From: JAHJEM01 sp043805315
GTDB taxonomy: Archaea; Nanobdellota; Nanobdellia; Woesearchaeales; JAHJEM01
Direction: 5' to 3'
DNA: 30,749 nt
Assembly: GCA_043805315.1 (NCBI GenBank)
Contig: JAZDID010000034.1
Coordinates: 1 to 30,749, forward strand
Positions 1 to 7,048 of the stretch are shown piece after piece (within the stretch, counting starts at the first letter, position 1; the number at the start of each line of letters is the position of its first letter). The position numbers were made by a program, and so were the translations under genes. Under the pieces are notes generated by a model. The model did not search any database. It saw only the letters and a program-made list of their open reading frames with translations, and had not been told where the DNA came from.

Positions 1-318
1 CTTTTCCCGCTTTAGAATGTCATAGAGCCCGGCAAGGTTATTTTCTATCTCTTCATCGCAGACAATCCCTCCATACGCAGTCTCAGCGCCGAGCAGAGGA
101 GAGAAGCGGATTGTGGTGAAGAGCTTTTTCGGAAACACTGGCAAGAAGCCTATTATATTGTCATTTCTGTAGAAGATATAGATCTCTGGTTTGCTGATGT
201 TTTTTGAGAGGATGGCCAGCCATTCATAGGTGAGGAACAAAGTGAACGTAAACTTGTGCTCAAGCTCTCTGATGATCTGCTCTGCCTGTTCTAGCGTGTA
301 TTTTTTGATAGAGTGCAT
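1..318 (-). CDS. FemAB/GNAT-like acyltransferase, partial (5' part only)
   Basis: This is an open frame of 106 codons that starts at an ATG (318-316) and runs off the left edge without a stop. The N-terminus has a helix followed by a WLAILSKN segment, then IYIFYRNDNIIGFLPVFPKK and SPLLGAETAYGG. Hydrophobic strands ending in a glycine/tyrosine-rich turn are the pattern seen at the start of FemAB/BioF2-type acyltransferases, which attach amino-acyl or acyl groups to cell-envelope sugars. The family call is inference from this short region. The ATG lies 2 nt after the stop of the deacetylase-like gene, so the two are almost certainly co-transcribed, and a role in cell-surface polysaccharide modification fits. 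The C-terminal catalytic half is outside the window. Confidence 0.55.
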   Translation of the reverse strand, partial: MHSIKKYTLEQAEQIIRELEHKFTFTLFLTYEWLAILSKNISKPEIYIFYRNDNIIGFLPVFPKKLFTTIRFSPLLGAETAYGGIVCDEEIENNLAGLYDILKREK

Positions 319-320
319 GG

Positions 321-1139
321 TCACGACCTGCCCAGGATTTCCTGACTCGAGTAAACTTTGCAGCTCTTGTCTTGAGCAATGTGAGAATACAGCCAGTCGA
401 TGTACTTCCTCTGCCTCGGGAATATCGGATCAAGATGATGCGGGTGGATGTCAAACACCACGATATTGTTTTTCGCTTTTGCCTTTGCAAAGAGCTCTTT
501 TGTGTAGAGTATCGCATCTTCCAGGTCAAGATTGAGATAGAAAGGACTGAAGAGATACGTGTCCATGATGTGCAAAGGAATCTCGAGGATGCCTTCTTCT
601 CTCTTTGGCTGTGCCAGCTCTGTAGAATATTCTGAAGAATCAAACTTGTGGAACTTGCTGAAGAGCTTCAATGAATGGGCGCCTTTTTTTAGGTAGTGTA
701 TGCGGATGCCCTGCGGATAAAAACCAGTGATTGACTTGAACAGTTCGCGCTCCTGGCGTATCTTCTCTTCATTATGATATTCCTGGCCATGCAATGCAAG
801 GTCAAAGCCATTCTTTTTCAGGAGCAGTGCAACCGGCTTGATTTCCTCGCGAGTGTACGACAGGCTCTTTCCCCTATTCACTGCAAAGAAATATGTGCTC
901 TTGATCCTGTGCTTTTTCTCCAAAGCAATCCATTCCTTGAAACAGTCCCACCTGTTCGGCTGGAATACAAGCAGTTTCGCCCTGATGAAATCTATCACGC
1001 TTCTCTTCCCCTGGAGCAATTCGAGAAAGCTCACTCCCACGAACCTGAACAGGAATAAATCACGGTAATGTTCTCTGATGCGGATGTGGTCAATGTCATG
1101 GGTGATCCAGACACCCCAGTGCTTGTTCTTCATTGGCAT
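321..1139 (-). CDS. Polysaccharide deacetylase (NodB-like) family protein
   Basis: The protein has 272 residues. Near the N-terminus is THDIDH (D15 and D17), corresponding to the NodB TFDD motif that supplies the catalytic base and a metal ligand. HGQEYH (H117, H122) matches the HxxxH metal pair, R146 lies in a following strand, and a His-rich HPHH stretch (232-235) lies near the end where the family carries its catalytic His. The family hydrolyses N- or O-acetyl groups on sugar polymers. No signal peptide is visible, so a cytoplasmic nucleotide- or lipid-linked sugar is a possible substrate. A TATA box 26-27 nt upstream of the ATG at 1139 predicts a leaderless message; an alternative ATG lies at 1133. 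It heads an operon with the acyltransferase-like gene at the left edge. The exact substrate is unknown. Confidence 0.7.
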   Translation of the reverse strand: MPMKNKHWGVWITHDIDHIRIREHYRDLFLFRFVGVSFLELLQGKRSVIDFIRAKLLVFQPNRWDCFKEWIALEKKHRIKSTYFFAVNRGKSLSYTREEIKPVALLLKKNGFDLALHGQEYHNEEKIRQERELFKSITGFYPQGIRIHYLKKGAHSLKLFSKFHKFDSSEYSTELAQPKREEGILEIPLHIMDTYLFSPFYLNLDLEDAILYTKELFAKAKAKNNIVVFDIHPHHLDPIFPRQRKYIDWLYSHIAQDKSCKVYSSQEILGRS

Positions 1140-1162
1140 TCTTTGATGAAAATGAAGTGCTG

Positions 1163-1170
1163 TTTATAAA
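1163..1170 (-). promoter_or_regulatory. TATA box of the deacetylase operon
   Basis: TTTATAAA is centred about 27 nt upstream of the ATG at 1139, the spacing expected if transcription starts at or next to the start codon (leaderless). Confidence 0.6.
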
Positions 1171-1255
1171 AATGTTGAGGTGAGAATTACCTTCTAATTA
1201 GTTTCTATATAGAAGATAATTGTGGTGGTGTCTGTCAAGTACATGAAATAAGAAG

Positions 1256-1266
1256 TTTTTTAATTA
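1256..1266 (+). promoter_or_regulatory. TATA-like box of the HD-domain gene
   Basis: TTTTTTAATTA is centred 26 nt before the GTG at 1287. The spacing supports GTG 1287 as a leaderless start, although no ATG is used. Confidence 0.5.
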
Positions 1267-1286
1267 CGCAGAATTTTCAGGATGAC

Positions 1287-1853
1287 GTGACAAAAAACAT
1301 TAAAACCATCATGCAGCTGGTCAAAAAAGAAGCAGACCACGAGGACTGGCAGTATCACATCCTTCCTGTGCTCCAGTATGCTAAAAAACTGGCAAAGATC
1401 TACAAGGCTAATCAAGAGATTGTCGAGCTTGCAGCCATCCTGCACGACATCGGAAGAATTCGCTTCGGCGACGAGGACCACGAGCTAACTGGAGCAAGAG
1501 CTGCAGAGAAGATACTCCAGGCGCAGAGATATTCTGAAAAAGTCATAGCAGCGGTGAAAGAATGCATCAGATCACACAGGGGAAGCAAGGATATTCCACT
1601 AAAGTCAATAGAGGCGAAGATAATCGCAAATGCAGACGCCATGTCCCACTTCGACACTGTGCCAGTACTGTTCTACTGGATCACCAAGCGAGAACGCTTT
1701 GAGGAATCCCTGCAATGGGTGGATGAGAAAATAGAAAGGGATTGGCAGAAGAAAATAACATTGCCCGCAGCAAAGATAATGATGAGAAAGAAGTATGAGG
1801 CAGTCAGGATTGTCCTTAATGCGAATAAACAGTATCTTGACAAGAAAAGATAA
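1287..1853 (+). CDS. HD-domain phosphohydrolase
   Basis: The protein has 188 residues. An early His in WQYHILPV, the LHDIGR motif giving the HD pair, HELTGARAAEKIL, IRSHRG and finally IANADAMSHFD together match the metal ligands of HD-superfamily phosphohydrolases of the small single-domain type (COG1418-like). These cleave phosphomonoester or phosphodiester bonds in nucleotides or similar substrates. The protein looks soluble. The GTG start is chosen because a TATA-like box lies 26 nt upstream; an in-frame ATG at 1311 would also keep the domain. The gene is transcribed alone between minus-strand genes. The substrate cannot be predicted. Confidence 0.8.
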   Translation: MTKNIKTIMQLVKKEADHEDWQYHILPVLQYAKKLAKIYKANQEIVELAAILHDIGRIRFGDEDHELTGARAAEKILQAQRYSEKVIAAVKECIRSHRGSKDIPLKSIEAKIIANADAMSHFDTVPVLFYWITKRERFEESLQWVDEKIERDWQKKITLPAAKIMMRKKYEAVRIVLNANKQYLDKKR

Positions 1854-1876
1854 GACGCTTTATAGATGAAAGAGAC

Positions 1877-3001
1877 TCACTTCTTCCCGAAGAACTCTTC
1901 CACACTGCCCACAACGTACCTGACCTGCTCCTCACTCAATTCAGGGTACATCGGAATGCTCAGGATCTCGTCACAGGCCTTCTCTGCGACAGGGAAATCT
2001 CCTTTCCTGTACTTCAGATACCTATACGCTGGCTGCAGGTGCAAAGGAATAGGGTAGTGGATGCCGCACTGGATCCCTTTTCCTGCAAGGAACTTCATGA
2101 GCTCGTCCCGTCTCTGGACTCTGATGACATACATGTAATAGACCTGCTTGTAGTCAGGATGAGTCTTTGGTGTTGTGACGACATCTCCGAGTTTCTTGTT
2201 CAGCTCTGCGAACAGTTCATCATACATCTTCGCATGCCTGATCCTTGCGCGGGTCCAGACATCCAGATATTTCAATTTTGCGTCGAGAATCGCGGCCTGT
2301 AAGGTATCCATACGGTAATTGTGTCCTTCAAACTCATGCAAGTACTTATCAGTCCTGCCATGATTCCTGAGCATGTCCATCTTCTTGGCCAGCTCTGCAT
2401 TATTCGTCACGATCGCGCCAGCATCGCCGAATGCGCCGAGGTTCTTTGCAGGAAAAAATGAATACGTCGCCATGCCGCTGATGACGCCTGGCTTTTTTCC
2501 CTTGTATTCTGCAAGGTGCGCCTGGGCAGCATCCTCAATCAATAAAAGGTTATGGCTATCTGCAATCTTCTTGATCTCTTCCATCTCAGCCATCCTACCA
2601 TAGAGATGGACAGCGATGATCGCTTTTGTCTTCTTGGTAATCCTCTTCATGAGCAGCGCAGGATCAAGATTCAAGGAATCCTGCTCAACATCGCACAGCA
2701 CCACCTTTGCGCCGACATTCGTGATGCTTTCACTTGTCGCGATGAAAGTGTTGGCTGCAGTGATGACCTCGTCGCCTTTCTTAATCCCTAATGCGCGCAA
2801 GGCAAGCTCGACAGCGACAGTGCCGTTCGCAACACAAATGCAGTGCTCCATGCCAGACATCCGTGCGAAGTTCTCCTCGAACATCTTCAGCTTCGGGCCC
2901 ATGATGAACGCTGAATTCAGGATGACATCTTTTATTGCGGCATCGATATCTCCTTTTATCGAGAGGTAATTCGCTTTCAAGTCGACGAGAGGGATAGTCA
3001 T
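1877..3001 (-). CDS. DegT/DnrJ/EryC1-family sugar aminotransferase (WbpE-like)
   Basis: This is a full-length (374 aa) PLP-dependent nucleotide-sugar aminotransferase. IEDAAQAH (D157, Q160) and SFFPAKNLGAFGDAGA with the PLP-binding lysine K186 are hallmarks of the family. The C-terminal GIHYPIPLHLQPAYRYL stretch is typical of the WbpE/WlbC branch, which makes UDP-2-acetamido-3-amino sugars from 3-keto precursors. Genes resembling the next enzyme (acyltransferase at 5.7 kb) and the preceding one (dehydrogenase at 7.0 kb) occur on the same strand, so the product is probably a 2,3-diacetamido sugar for the archaeal N-glycan. A leaderless promoter lies 26-28 nt upstream of the ATG at 3001. The family call is firm; the substrate is inference. 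Confidence 0.88.
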   Translation of the reverse strand: MTIPLVDLKANYLSIKGDIDAAIKDVILNSAFIMGPKLKMFEENFARMSGMEHCICVANGTVAVELALRALGIKKGDEVITAANTFIATSESITNVGAKVVLCDVEQDSLNLDPALLMKRITKKTKAIIAVHLYGRMAEMEEIKKIADSHNLLLIEDAAQAHLAEYKGKKPGVISGMATYSFFPAKNLGAFGDAGAIVTNNAELAKKMDMLRNHGRTDKYLHEFEGHNYRMDTLQAAILDAKLKYLDVWTRARIRHAKMYDELFAELNKKLGDVVTTPKTHPDYKQVYYMYVIRVQRRDELMKFLAGKGIQCGIHYPIPLHLQPAYRYLKYRKGDFPVAEKACDEILSIPMYPELSEEQVRYVVGSVEEFFGKK

Positions 3002-3023
3002 GCGAGACGAGAATTGAGGATGG

Positions 3024-3036
3024 TTTAAATAATTTA
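3024..3036 (-). promoter_or_regulatory. TATA box of the aminotransferase gene
   Basis: The minus strand reads TAAATTATTTAAA, centred about 28 nt from the ATG at 3001, which predicts a leaderless transcript. Confidence 0.55.
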
Positions 3037-3053
3037 TGTAAATTTTTTATGAA

Positions 3054-4124
3054 TCAAAATTGCTCCATGATAACTTGAGGCAGATAAGTGAAATAATATT
3101 GATTGAAATACAGGACTGAATCAGTATCCTCAATCTGGTCTTTGAACGTGTCTTTGCATTCTGACAGCATAGCTTTCAGTTCGATCGCGTTTTTCACGAT
3201 GACTTGGACAGCAAGATTCCAGGACCCAATCTGGACAAACAAAGCGATGGTTTCATTCCTGTTTGTGAAATATGAGAGTATTTTCTTTCTTTTTTCTATA
3301 TCAACATTTTTTAATTGCAAGAGAAGAGAATAATACTGGAAGCCGAGTTTATGATAATTGAATCTCAGGAGAAAATCCTTTATTATTCCTTGCCTGATCA
3401 GCTTTCTGATCCTGTACTTTATTGCATCTTTTGAGAGTTCAAGCTTCCGGGACATATCAAGCAATGATGTCCTCGCATCCTCTTCAAGGATTTTCAGTAT
3501 CTGCAGATCAAGCTTGTCGATTTCTGTTTTCTCATCTTTTTTTGCCTCGAAATCTGCTGCATACGGAAGGGCTTTGAGCGGAAGCAGCGGGATGCCTGAG
3601 GTCAGATACCTGGGAGGCAGGTGCATGAAGCCTGAAATGATAAAAATCTCGTAAGCCTTGAGCAGGCCGGTGAATTTGTTTGCCATATTCAGCATGATCG
3701 CATCAAGGTCCTGTATGGTTCTCGTATACAGCTGTATCATGAAATCCCATTTGCCACTTGTCGATATGATCCATGAAACATTTCTATGATCACGCAAATA
3801 TGCAATGACCATCTGTTCATCGTCTTTTGAAAGGTTGTAGAATTCGAGATAGATATTGAACTTCAGATACCCTAAAGCGGTACTGTCAATGACTGCATAG
3901 AAGTCAGTAATGATTCCTTCTTTGACCAGCCTCTCAATCCTGTAACTGACAACCTCTTTTGAATAGCCAAGAATTTTCGCAATGCGCGTTACTGGCGTCC
4001 TGCTGTTTCGAACGAGAATTGAGAGTATATTCTTGTCTTTTATATCCAACTTGATACCCTTTTCTTCAAGAGTTTCTGGCGCAATCACGCTTGCCTGATC
4101 TCGAGGCCGCATTTTTTCTGACAT
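3054..4124 (-). CDS. Tandem Lrp/AsnC-family transcription regulator
   Basis: The 356-residue protein is about twice the usual Lrp length. Two complete Lrp-like modules follow each other: an HTH at about 26-75 (LDIKDKNILSILVRNSR) with a RAM-like alpha/beta domain at about 85-165, then a second HTH at about 203-250 (IDKLDLQILKILEEDAR) with a second RAM-like domain to the end. The two HTH segments are clearly homologous (YSKEVVSYRIERLVKEGII and LSKDAIKYRIRKLIRQGII). Lrp proteins bind DNA as dimers and sense amino acids or related ligands; a covalent duplication would act as a built-in dimer. A palindromic TATA box 25 nt upstream of the ATG predicts a leaderless message. The gene diverges from the radical SAM gene, which it may control. 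Confidence 0.85.
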   Translation of the reverse strand: MSEKMRPRDQASVIAPETLEEKGIKLDIKDKNILSILVRNSRTPVTRIAKILGYSKEVVSYRIERLVKEGIITDFYAVIDSTALGYLKFNIYLEFYNLSKDDEQMVIAYLRDHRNVSWIISTSGKWDFMIQLYTRTIQDLDAIMLNMANKFTGLLKAYEIFIISGFMHLPPRYLTSGIPLLPLKALPYAADFEAKKDEKTEIDKLDLQILKILEEDARTSLLDMSRKLELSKDAIKYRIRKLIRQGIIKDFLLRFNYHKLGFQYYSLLLQLKNVDIEKRKKILSYFTNRNETIALFVQIGSWNLAVQVIVKNAIELKAMLSECKDTFKDQIEDTDSVLYFNQYYFTYLPQVIMEQF

Positions 4125-4142
4125 TTTACTTATTTTGATTGA

Positions 4143-4154
4143 TTTATATATAAA
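4143..4154 (-). promoter_or_regulatory. TATA box of the tandem Lrp gene
   Basis: TTTATATATAAA is a perfect palindrome centred 25 nt upstream of the ATG at 4124. It lies in the 114-nt divergent intergenic region, so autoregulation by the Lrp product is plausible. Confidence 0.6.
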
Positions 4155-4187
4155 TTTTACGAAAATTTAGTGAAAATTGATAAAAAG

Positions 4188-4196
4188 TTTTATATT
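4188..4196 (+). promoter_or_regulatory. TATA box of the radical SAM gene
   Basis: TTTATATTC predicts a start near 4218, giving a leader of about 20 nt that contains a strong GAGGTGAT ribosome-binding site at 4227-4234. Confidence 0.5.
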
Positions 4197-4238
4197 CTTA
4201 TAACCACCACTATATAGTAGAAAAAAGAGGTGATGAAC

Positions 4239-5336
4239 ATGGCAGACATAACAGATCTCATCCAGCCCCCTGAAATCAAGAAAGAAAAGGGAGAGTCTTG
4301 GTCTGGATTGACAGAGTTATGGCTCGAGACCTACATTGACTGCCCGCATAGATGCAGCTTCTGCTTTAACAGTGCAGGAGGCATACGGCATGAAGAAGGA
4401 TTGCTGAGTGAAGATGATTATCTGGATTTCCTAAGACAGTTCAAGGAGCTTGGAGGAAAGACCGTCGGATTGCCTGGCGCAGGTGAGCCTCTCTTTGGGA
4501 AGAACAAAGAATTGACATTAAAGATTGCAGATTACTGCAGCCAGAACAACATGCACCTGGTGATATTTACCAGCGGATACCTCTTGAATGATGAGCTGAT
4601 CAAAAGGTTCAACAGGCCGAACATCTCATTCATGATAAAATACAACACCTTTGACGAACCAAAGCAAGACACCATGGTAGGAACGCCTGGCTATAGCAAG
4701 AGAAGAAACGAGAACATAGAGAAACTCATCGAAGCAGGATTTACCAGAGATTACCGGCTTGGATTCGTGAATTCCATCATGACTGAAAACTACGAAGAAA
4801 TCCCGAATATGTTCAGATATTGCAGGGATCGTCACATCATTCCTGATTTTGATACGCTTCAGGAAAAGGGAAAAGGCGCGACATGCGGCCTTTGCTCCCA
4901 AGATGAGAAGACTAAGATGATGTTCCAGATTCTGCAGGAGATTGATGAAAAAGAATATGGCTACACGTGGCACATCAGCCCGACCTATGTTGCCGGAAAG
5001 TGCGAAAGGTACAAACAGCACCTGTACGTCGACAGGTTCGGAAATGTTAGCCCGTGCCTTGGGACGCACCTGGACAAGGTCACGGTTGGAAACCTCAAGG
5101 ATGGCAAGCACCCATACGGCATCCTGGAATCGATCTGGCTGTCCCACCCGCTCGTACAGAAGATACGTGAGAGGGAATACGAAGGGGCCTGCACGCGCTG
5201 CACGAACTACCAACAGAGAGACTGCAATTCATGCCTGGGAAGGTATGCAACAATCGACACTGCAACGAACACCGTCATGACAAGGGGATGCTGGAATTAC
5301 AAGGAAAGCAAAGATGAGGATACTATCGCCGTATGA
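4239..5336 (+). CDS. Radical SAM protein with C-terminal SPASM domain
   Basis: The protein has 365 residues. The CX3CX2C cluster is C35, C39 and C42 in CPHRCSFC, followed by GAGEP at 80-84, the variant of the GGE SAM-binding motif. The C-terminus carries seven cysteines with SPASM spacing (C255, C273, C318, C321, C329, C332, C351) for auxiliary Fe-S clusters; an extra CGLC lies at 216-219. SPASM enzymes modify peptides, proteins or small molecules by radical chemistry. No precursor peptide gene is visible nearby, so a RiPP role is not supported. I chose ATG 4239 over upstream GTG/ATG codons because GAGGTGAT ends 4 nt before it and overlaps the others. The divergent tandem Lrp suggests amino-acid-linked control. 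The substrate is unknown. Confidence 0.88.
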   Translation: MADITDLIQPPEIKKEKGESWSGLTELWLETYIDCPHRCSFCFNSAGGIRHEEGLLSEDDYLDFLRQFKELGGKTVGLPGAGEPLFGKNKELTLKIADYCSQNNMHLVIFTSGYLLNDELIKRFNRPNISFMIKYNTFDEPKQDTMVGTPGYSKRRNENIEKLIEAGFTRDYRLGFVNSIMTENYEEIPNMFRYCRDRHIIPDFDTLQEKGKGATCGLCSQDEKTKMMFQILQEIDEKEYGYTWHISPTYVAGKCERYKQHLYVDRFGNVSPCLGTHLDKVTVGNLKDGKHPYGILESIWLSHPLVQKIREREYEGACTRCTNYQQRDCNSCLGRYATIDTATNTVMTRGCWNYKESKDEDTIAV

Positions 5337-5360
5337 TTTACGGAAAGGTTCCACCGAAAC

Positions 5361-5369
5361 CTTTAAATA
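5361..5369 (+). promoter_or_regulatory. BRE/TATA promoter of the small winged-helix-like gene
   Basis: CTTTAAATA is preceded by a purine-rich CCGAAAC (BRE-like). The predicted start is near 5391, leaving a short leader with the GGTGAT site at 5407-5412. Confidence 0.6.
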
Positions 5370-5416
5370 CAACTTCATATTTACTTGATACGAATTCATA
5401 GCTATTGGTGATGAAT

Positions 5417-5707
5417 ATGAAAAACCAAGAACAGAAGCTCGTGCAGTCTCCGACGCTGCGCACGATCCGCATGGTCGAGGACACCTTGAAGAAGATGGAT
5501 GAGAGCCTGATCACTGTGGCTGAGCTCAAGCGCAGGCTGCCGAAACAAGTTAACCATATCGCGCTGATGGAAATTCTTGAATACCCTGTCGAGAACAAGA
5601 AAATTTACGTGAGCTTCAAAGGAATTACGTGGATTGACTATGACAGCCCAAAAATCAGTGAGATGATTCGGAAAGGAAGGGAGTTCATCCCACACAGAAA
5701 AAACTAG
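5417..5707 (+). CDS. Small conserved protein with a winged-helix-like pattern
   Basis: The protein has 96 residues. A predicted helix (TLRTIRMVEDTLKKM) precedes TVAELKRRLPKQVNHIALMEILEYP and then VENKKIYVSFKGITWIDYD, which reads as helix-turn-helix plus a two-stranded wing. I do not recognise a named family; a DNA-binding role is inference. The start at ATG 5417 is chosen because GGTGAT ends 4 nt upstream, the same leader layout (GGTGATGAA/C before ATG) as in the radical SAM gene. The stop codon overlaps the stop of the convergent acyltransferase gene at the tetranucleotide CTAG. Confidence 0.6.
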   Translation: MKNQEQKLVQSPTLRTIRMVEDTLKKMDESLITVAELKRRLPKQVNHIALMEILEYPVENKKIYVSFKGITWIDYDSPKISEMIRKGREFIPHRKN

Positions 5708-6342
5708 TATGCCCTCTCTCCACTCTCATACTTCAGCTCAGAAACCTTCTTGACCTGCTTCGCAGGATTTCCGACGACGACTGCATGGGCTGGAACATCT
5801 TTGGTGACAACAGCGCCAGCGCCGACCAACGCATTCTTGCCAATGGTCACGCCAGGCAGCAAGGTCGCATTCGCACCGACCTTGGCACCCTCCTCGATTG
5901 TAGCTCCTTTCAGGTTTTCCTTTGCCAGATTGGAGCGCGGGAATGGGGCGTTGGTCATGACGACATTCGGTCCTATCCAGCAGCCTTTTTTCAAGACGCA
6001 GAATTCCGGGATGAACGCCAGGGTATGTATCCCCACATCATCTTCAATCGTGACATGATGCTGGATGTCTGACTTTGTGCCGACAGAGACATTCTTGCCG
6101 ATCGTATTCTCTTCCCTGATGGTCACCATGTTGCCGGTCTGGAAATTGTCACCTATCCTGTTCCCTGCATAGATGATGGAATGGCTCCTGATCAGGCAGT
6201 TCTTGCCGATGACTGTCTTGAGCTCGCCTGGCTTTTTTCCCCGTGGAGGGCAGCCGATGATGCAGAAGTCCTCGATGACAGTGCCTTCGCCGATCTCGAC
6301 GTTCGGGTGGATAATAGCGGTCTTGGCAATGATGGCTTGCAT
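5704..6342 (-). CDS. Left-handed beta-helix acyltransferase (WbpD/WlbB-like)
   Basis: The 212-residue protein consists largely of hexapeptide repeats ([LIV]-G-x4), for example IHPNVEIGEGTVIED, IGKNCLIRS and VGANATLLPGVTIGKNALVGAGAVVTKDVPAHAVVVGNPAK. This is the parallel beta-helix fold of trimeric sugar acyltransferases using acetyl-CoA. GPNVVMTNAPFPR and the closing VGNPAK turn are typical of the WbpD/WlbB group, which acetylates the 3-amino group of UDP-2-acetamido-3-amino sugars. With the aminotransferase at 1.9 kb and the dehydrogenase at 7.0 kb it would complete a UDP-diacetamido-sugar route. A leaderless TATA box lies 26 nt upstream. Confidence 0.85.
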   Translation of the reverse strand: MQAIIAKTAIIHPNVEIGEGTVIEDFCIIGCPPRGKKPGELKTVIGKNCLIRSHSIIYAGNRIGDNFQTGNMVTIREENTIGKNVSVGTKSDIQHHVTIEDDVGIHTLAFIPEFCVLKKGCWIGPNVVMTNAPFPRSNLAKENLKGATIEEGAKVGANATLLPGVTIGKNALVGAGAVVTKDVPAHAVVVGNPAKQVKKVSELKYESGERAY

Positions 6343-6364
6343 GAATGCTGTGAACCTTTGTGTG

Positions 6365-6372
6365 TTTTTAAA
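6365..6372 (-). promoter_or_regulatory. TATA box of the hexapeptide acyltransferase
   Basis: TTTTTAAA (read from the plus strand) is centred 26 nt from the ATG at 6342, predicting a leaderless message. Confidence 0.55.
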
Positions 6373-6423
6373 TGTTTATCTTCCAATCTTATCTAATGTC
6401 TCAACAGCAGCATCAAACCGCAA

Positions 6424-6434
6424 CATTTAAATAT
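6424..6434 (+). promoter_or_regulatory. TATA box of the toxin-antitoxin operon
   Basis: CATTTAAATAT predicts a start near 6455. A GTGAT at 6457-6461, 6 nt before the ATG at 6468, may serve as ribosome-binding site. Confidence 0.5.
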
Positions 6435-6467
6435 AACAATAACATCACTTTTTATAGTGATATTGTC

Positions 6468-6710
6468 ATGAACCTGGAAGGCTGGAAAATCAGGCCGAGC
6501 AAGCACTTCATCCTCGGCTGGATGCGGAAATGGAACTGGGATGTCCACGAGCTCAGGAAAGCACTGGAAGGAGCGCGGAAAGTTGATAAGGTCGGAAAAA
6601 ACAAGTATGAAGTGTACATACACACGAAAGGAAAAGGCAGGAAAATCATCTTTGTCAAGGACGAAGAAATGAAAGAGCTCTTCGTCATAACCGGAGCTGA
6701 AGGAACATGA
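6468..6710 (+). CDS. DUF4258-family putative toxin (RelE-like fold)
   Basis: The product is an 80-residue basic protein. HFILGWMRKWNWDVHELRKALEGARKVDKVGKNKYEVYIHTKGKGRKIIFVKDEEMKELFVITG follows the DUF4258 layout: a His at the start of the first helix, a second helix, then an antiparallel sheet ending in a V/I-I-T strand. Members are often paired with YgiT-type zinc-finger antitoxins, and the next gene here encodes exactly that, overlapping by the 4 nt ATGA. This supports a type II toxin-antitoxin pair, the toxin probably being an RNA endonuclease; activity is inferred. An in-frame upstream ATG at 6372 would add 32 residues but lies before the TATA box, so ATG 6468 is preferred. Confidence 0.72.
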   Translation: MNLEGWKIRPSKHFILGWMRKWNWDVHELRKALEGARKVDKVGKNKYEVYIHTKGKGRKIIFVKDEEMKELFVITGAEGT

Positions 6711-7048
6711 GAACATGCATCGTGTGCGGAAAAGGGAAGCTGGAGAATGCAGCAGATATCGCCTTGGAGATTGAAGGCTACATCTTCATCTTGAAAGGCG
6801 AGCGCTGTACTCATTGCAGAGAGGAATTCCCCCATGAGGAAGAGACGCAGCAGGCAATCACCATCGCCAGGAAGCTCGGAGTTTGGCCAGAGCCCATGAA
6901 ACTCTACCGACATCTCTCGAAAAGCGGTGGGGGGCTGATGTTTCGCATCCCTGTAGACCTAGAACGCCAGCTCAAGTTGAATGAGAAGACTGAGATCGCT
7001 ATATCAAAATTGAATGGAAAAATTATTATTGAGCCCGCAGAGACCTAG
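6707..7048 (+). CDS. YgiT-type zinc-finger / AbrB-like putative antitoxin
   Basis: The protein has 113 residues. The N-terminal MqsA/YgiT-like zinc finger has paired cysteines C4-C7 and C34-C37. The C-terminus (about 75-110, GLMFRIPVDLERQLKLNEKTEIAISKLNGKIIIEP) reads as an AbrB/SpoVT swapped-hairpin DNA-binding domain instead of the Xre-type HTH of classical MqsA. Such proteins neutralise the toxin through one domain and repress their own operon through the other. Translation is coupled to the DUF4258 gene by an ATGA overlap. The stop codon shares CTAG with the stop of the convergent dehydrogenase. Confidence 0.75.
   Translation: MRTCIVCGKGKLENAADIALEIEGYIFILKGERCTHCREEFPHEEETQQAITIARKLGVWPEPMKLYRHLSKSGGGLMFRIPVDLERQLKLNEKTEIAISKLNGKIIIEPAET

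Noticed and set aside
230..535. Plus-strand open frames opposite the deacetylase and acyltransferase genes
   Set aside because: They have no family-like motifs and lie antisense to a well-supported gene pair; they are shadows of its codon pattern.
4230..5707. A RiPP (modified peptide) cluster around the radical SAM enzyme
   Set aside because: No short precursor-like gene, transporter or peptidase is seen nearby; the small downstream protein looks like a winged helix.
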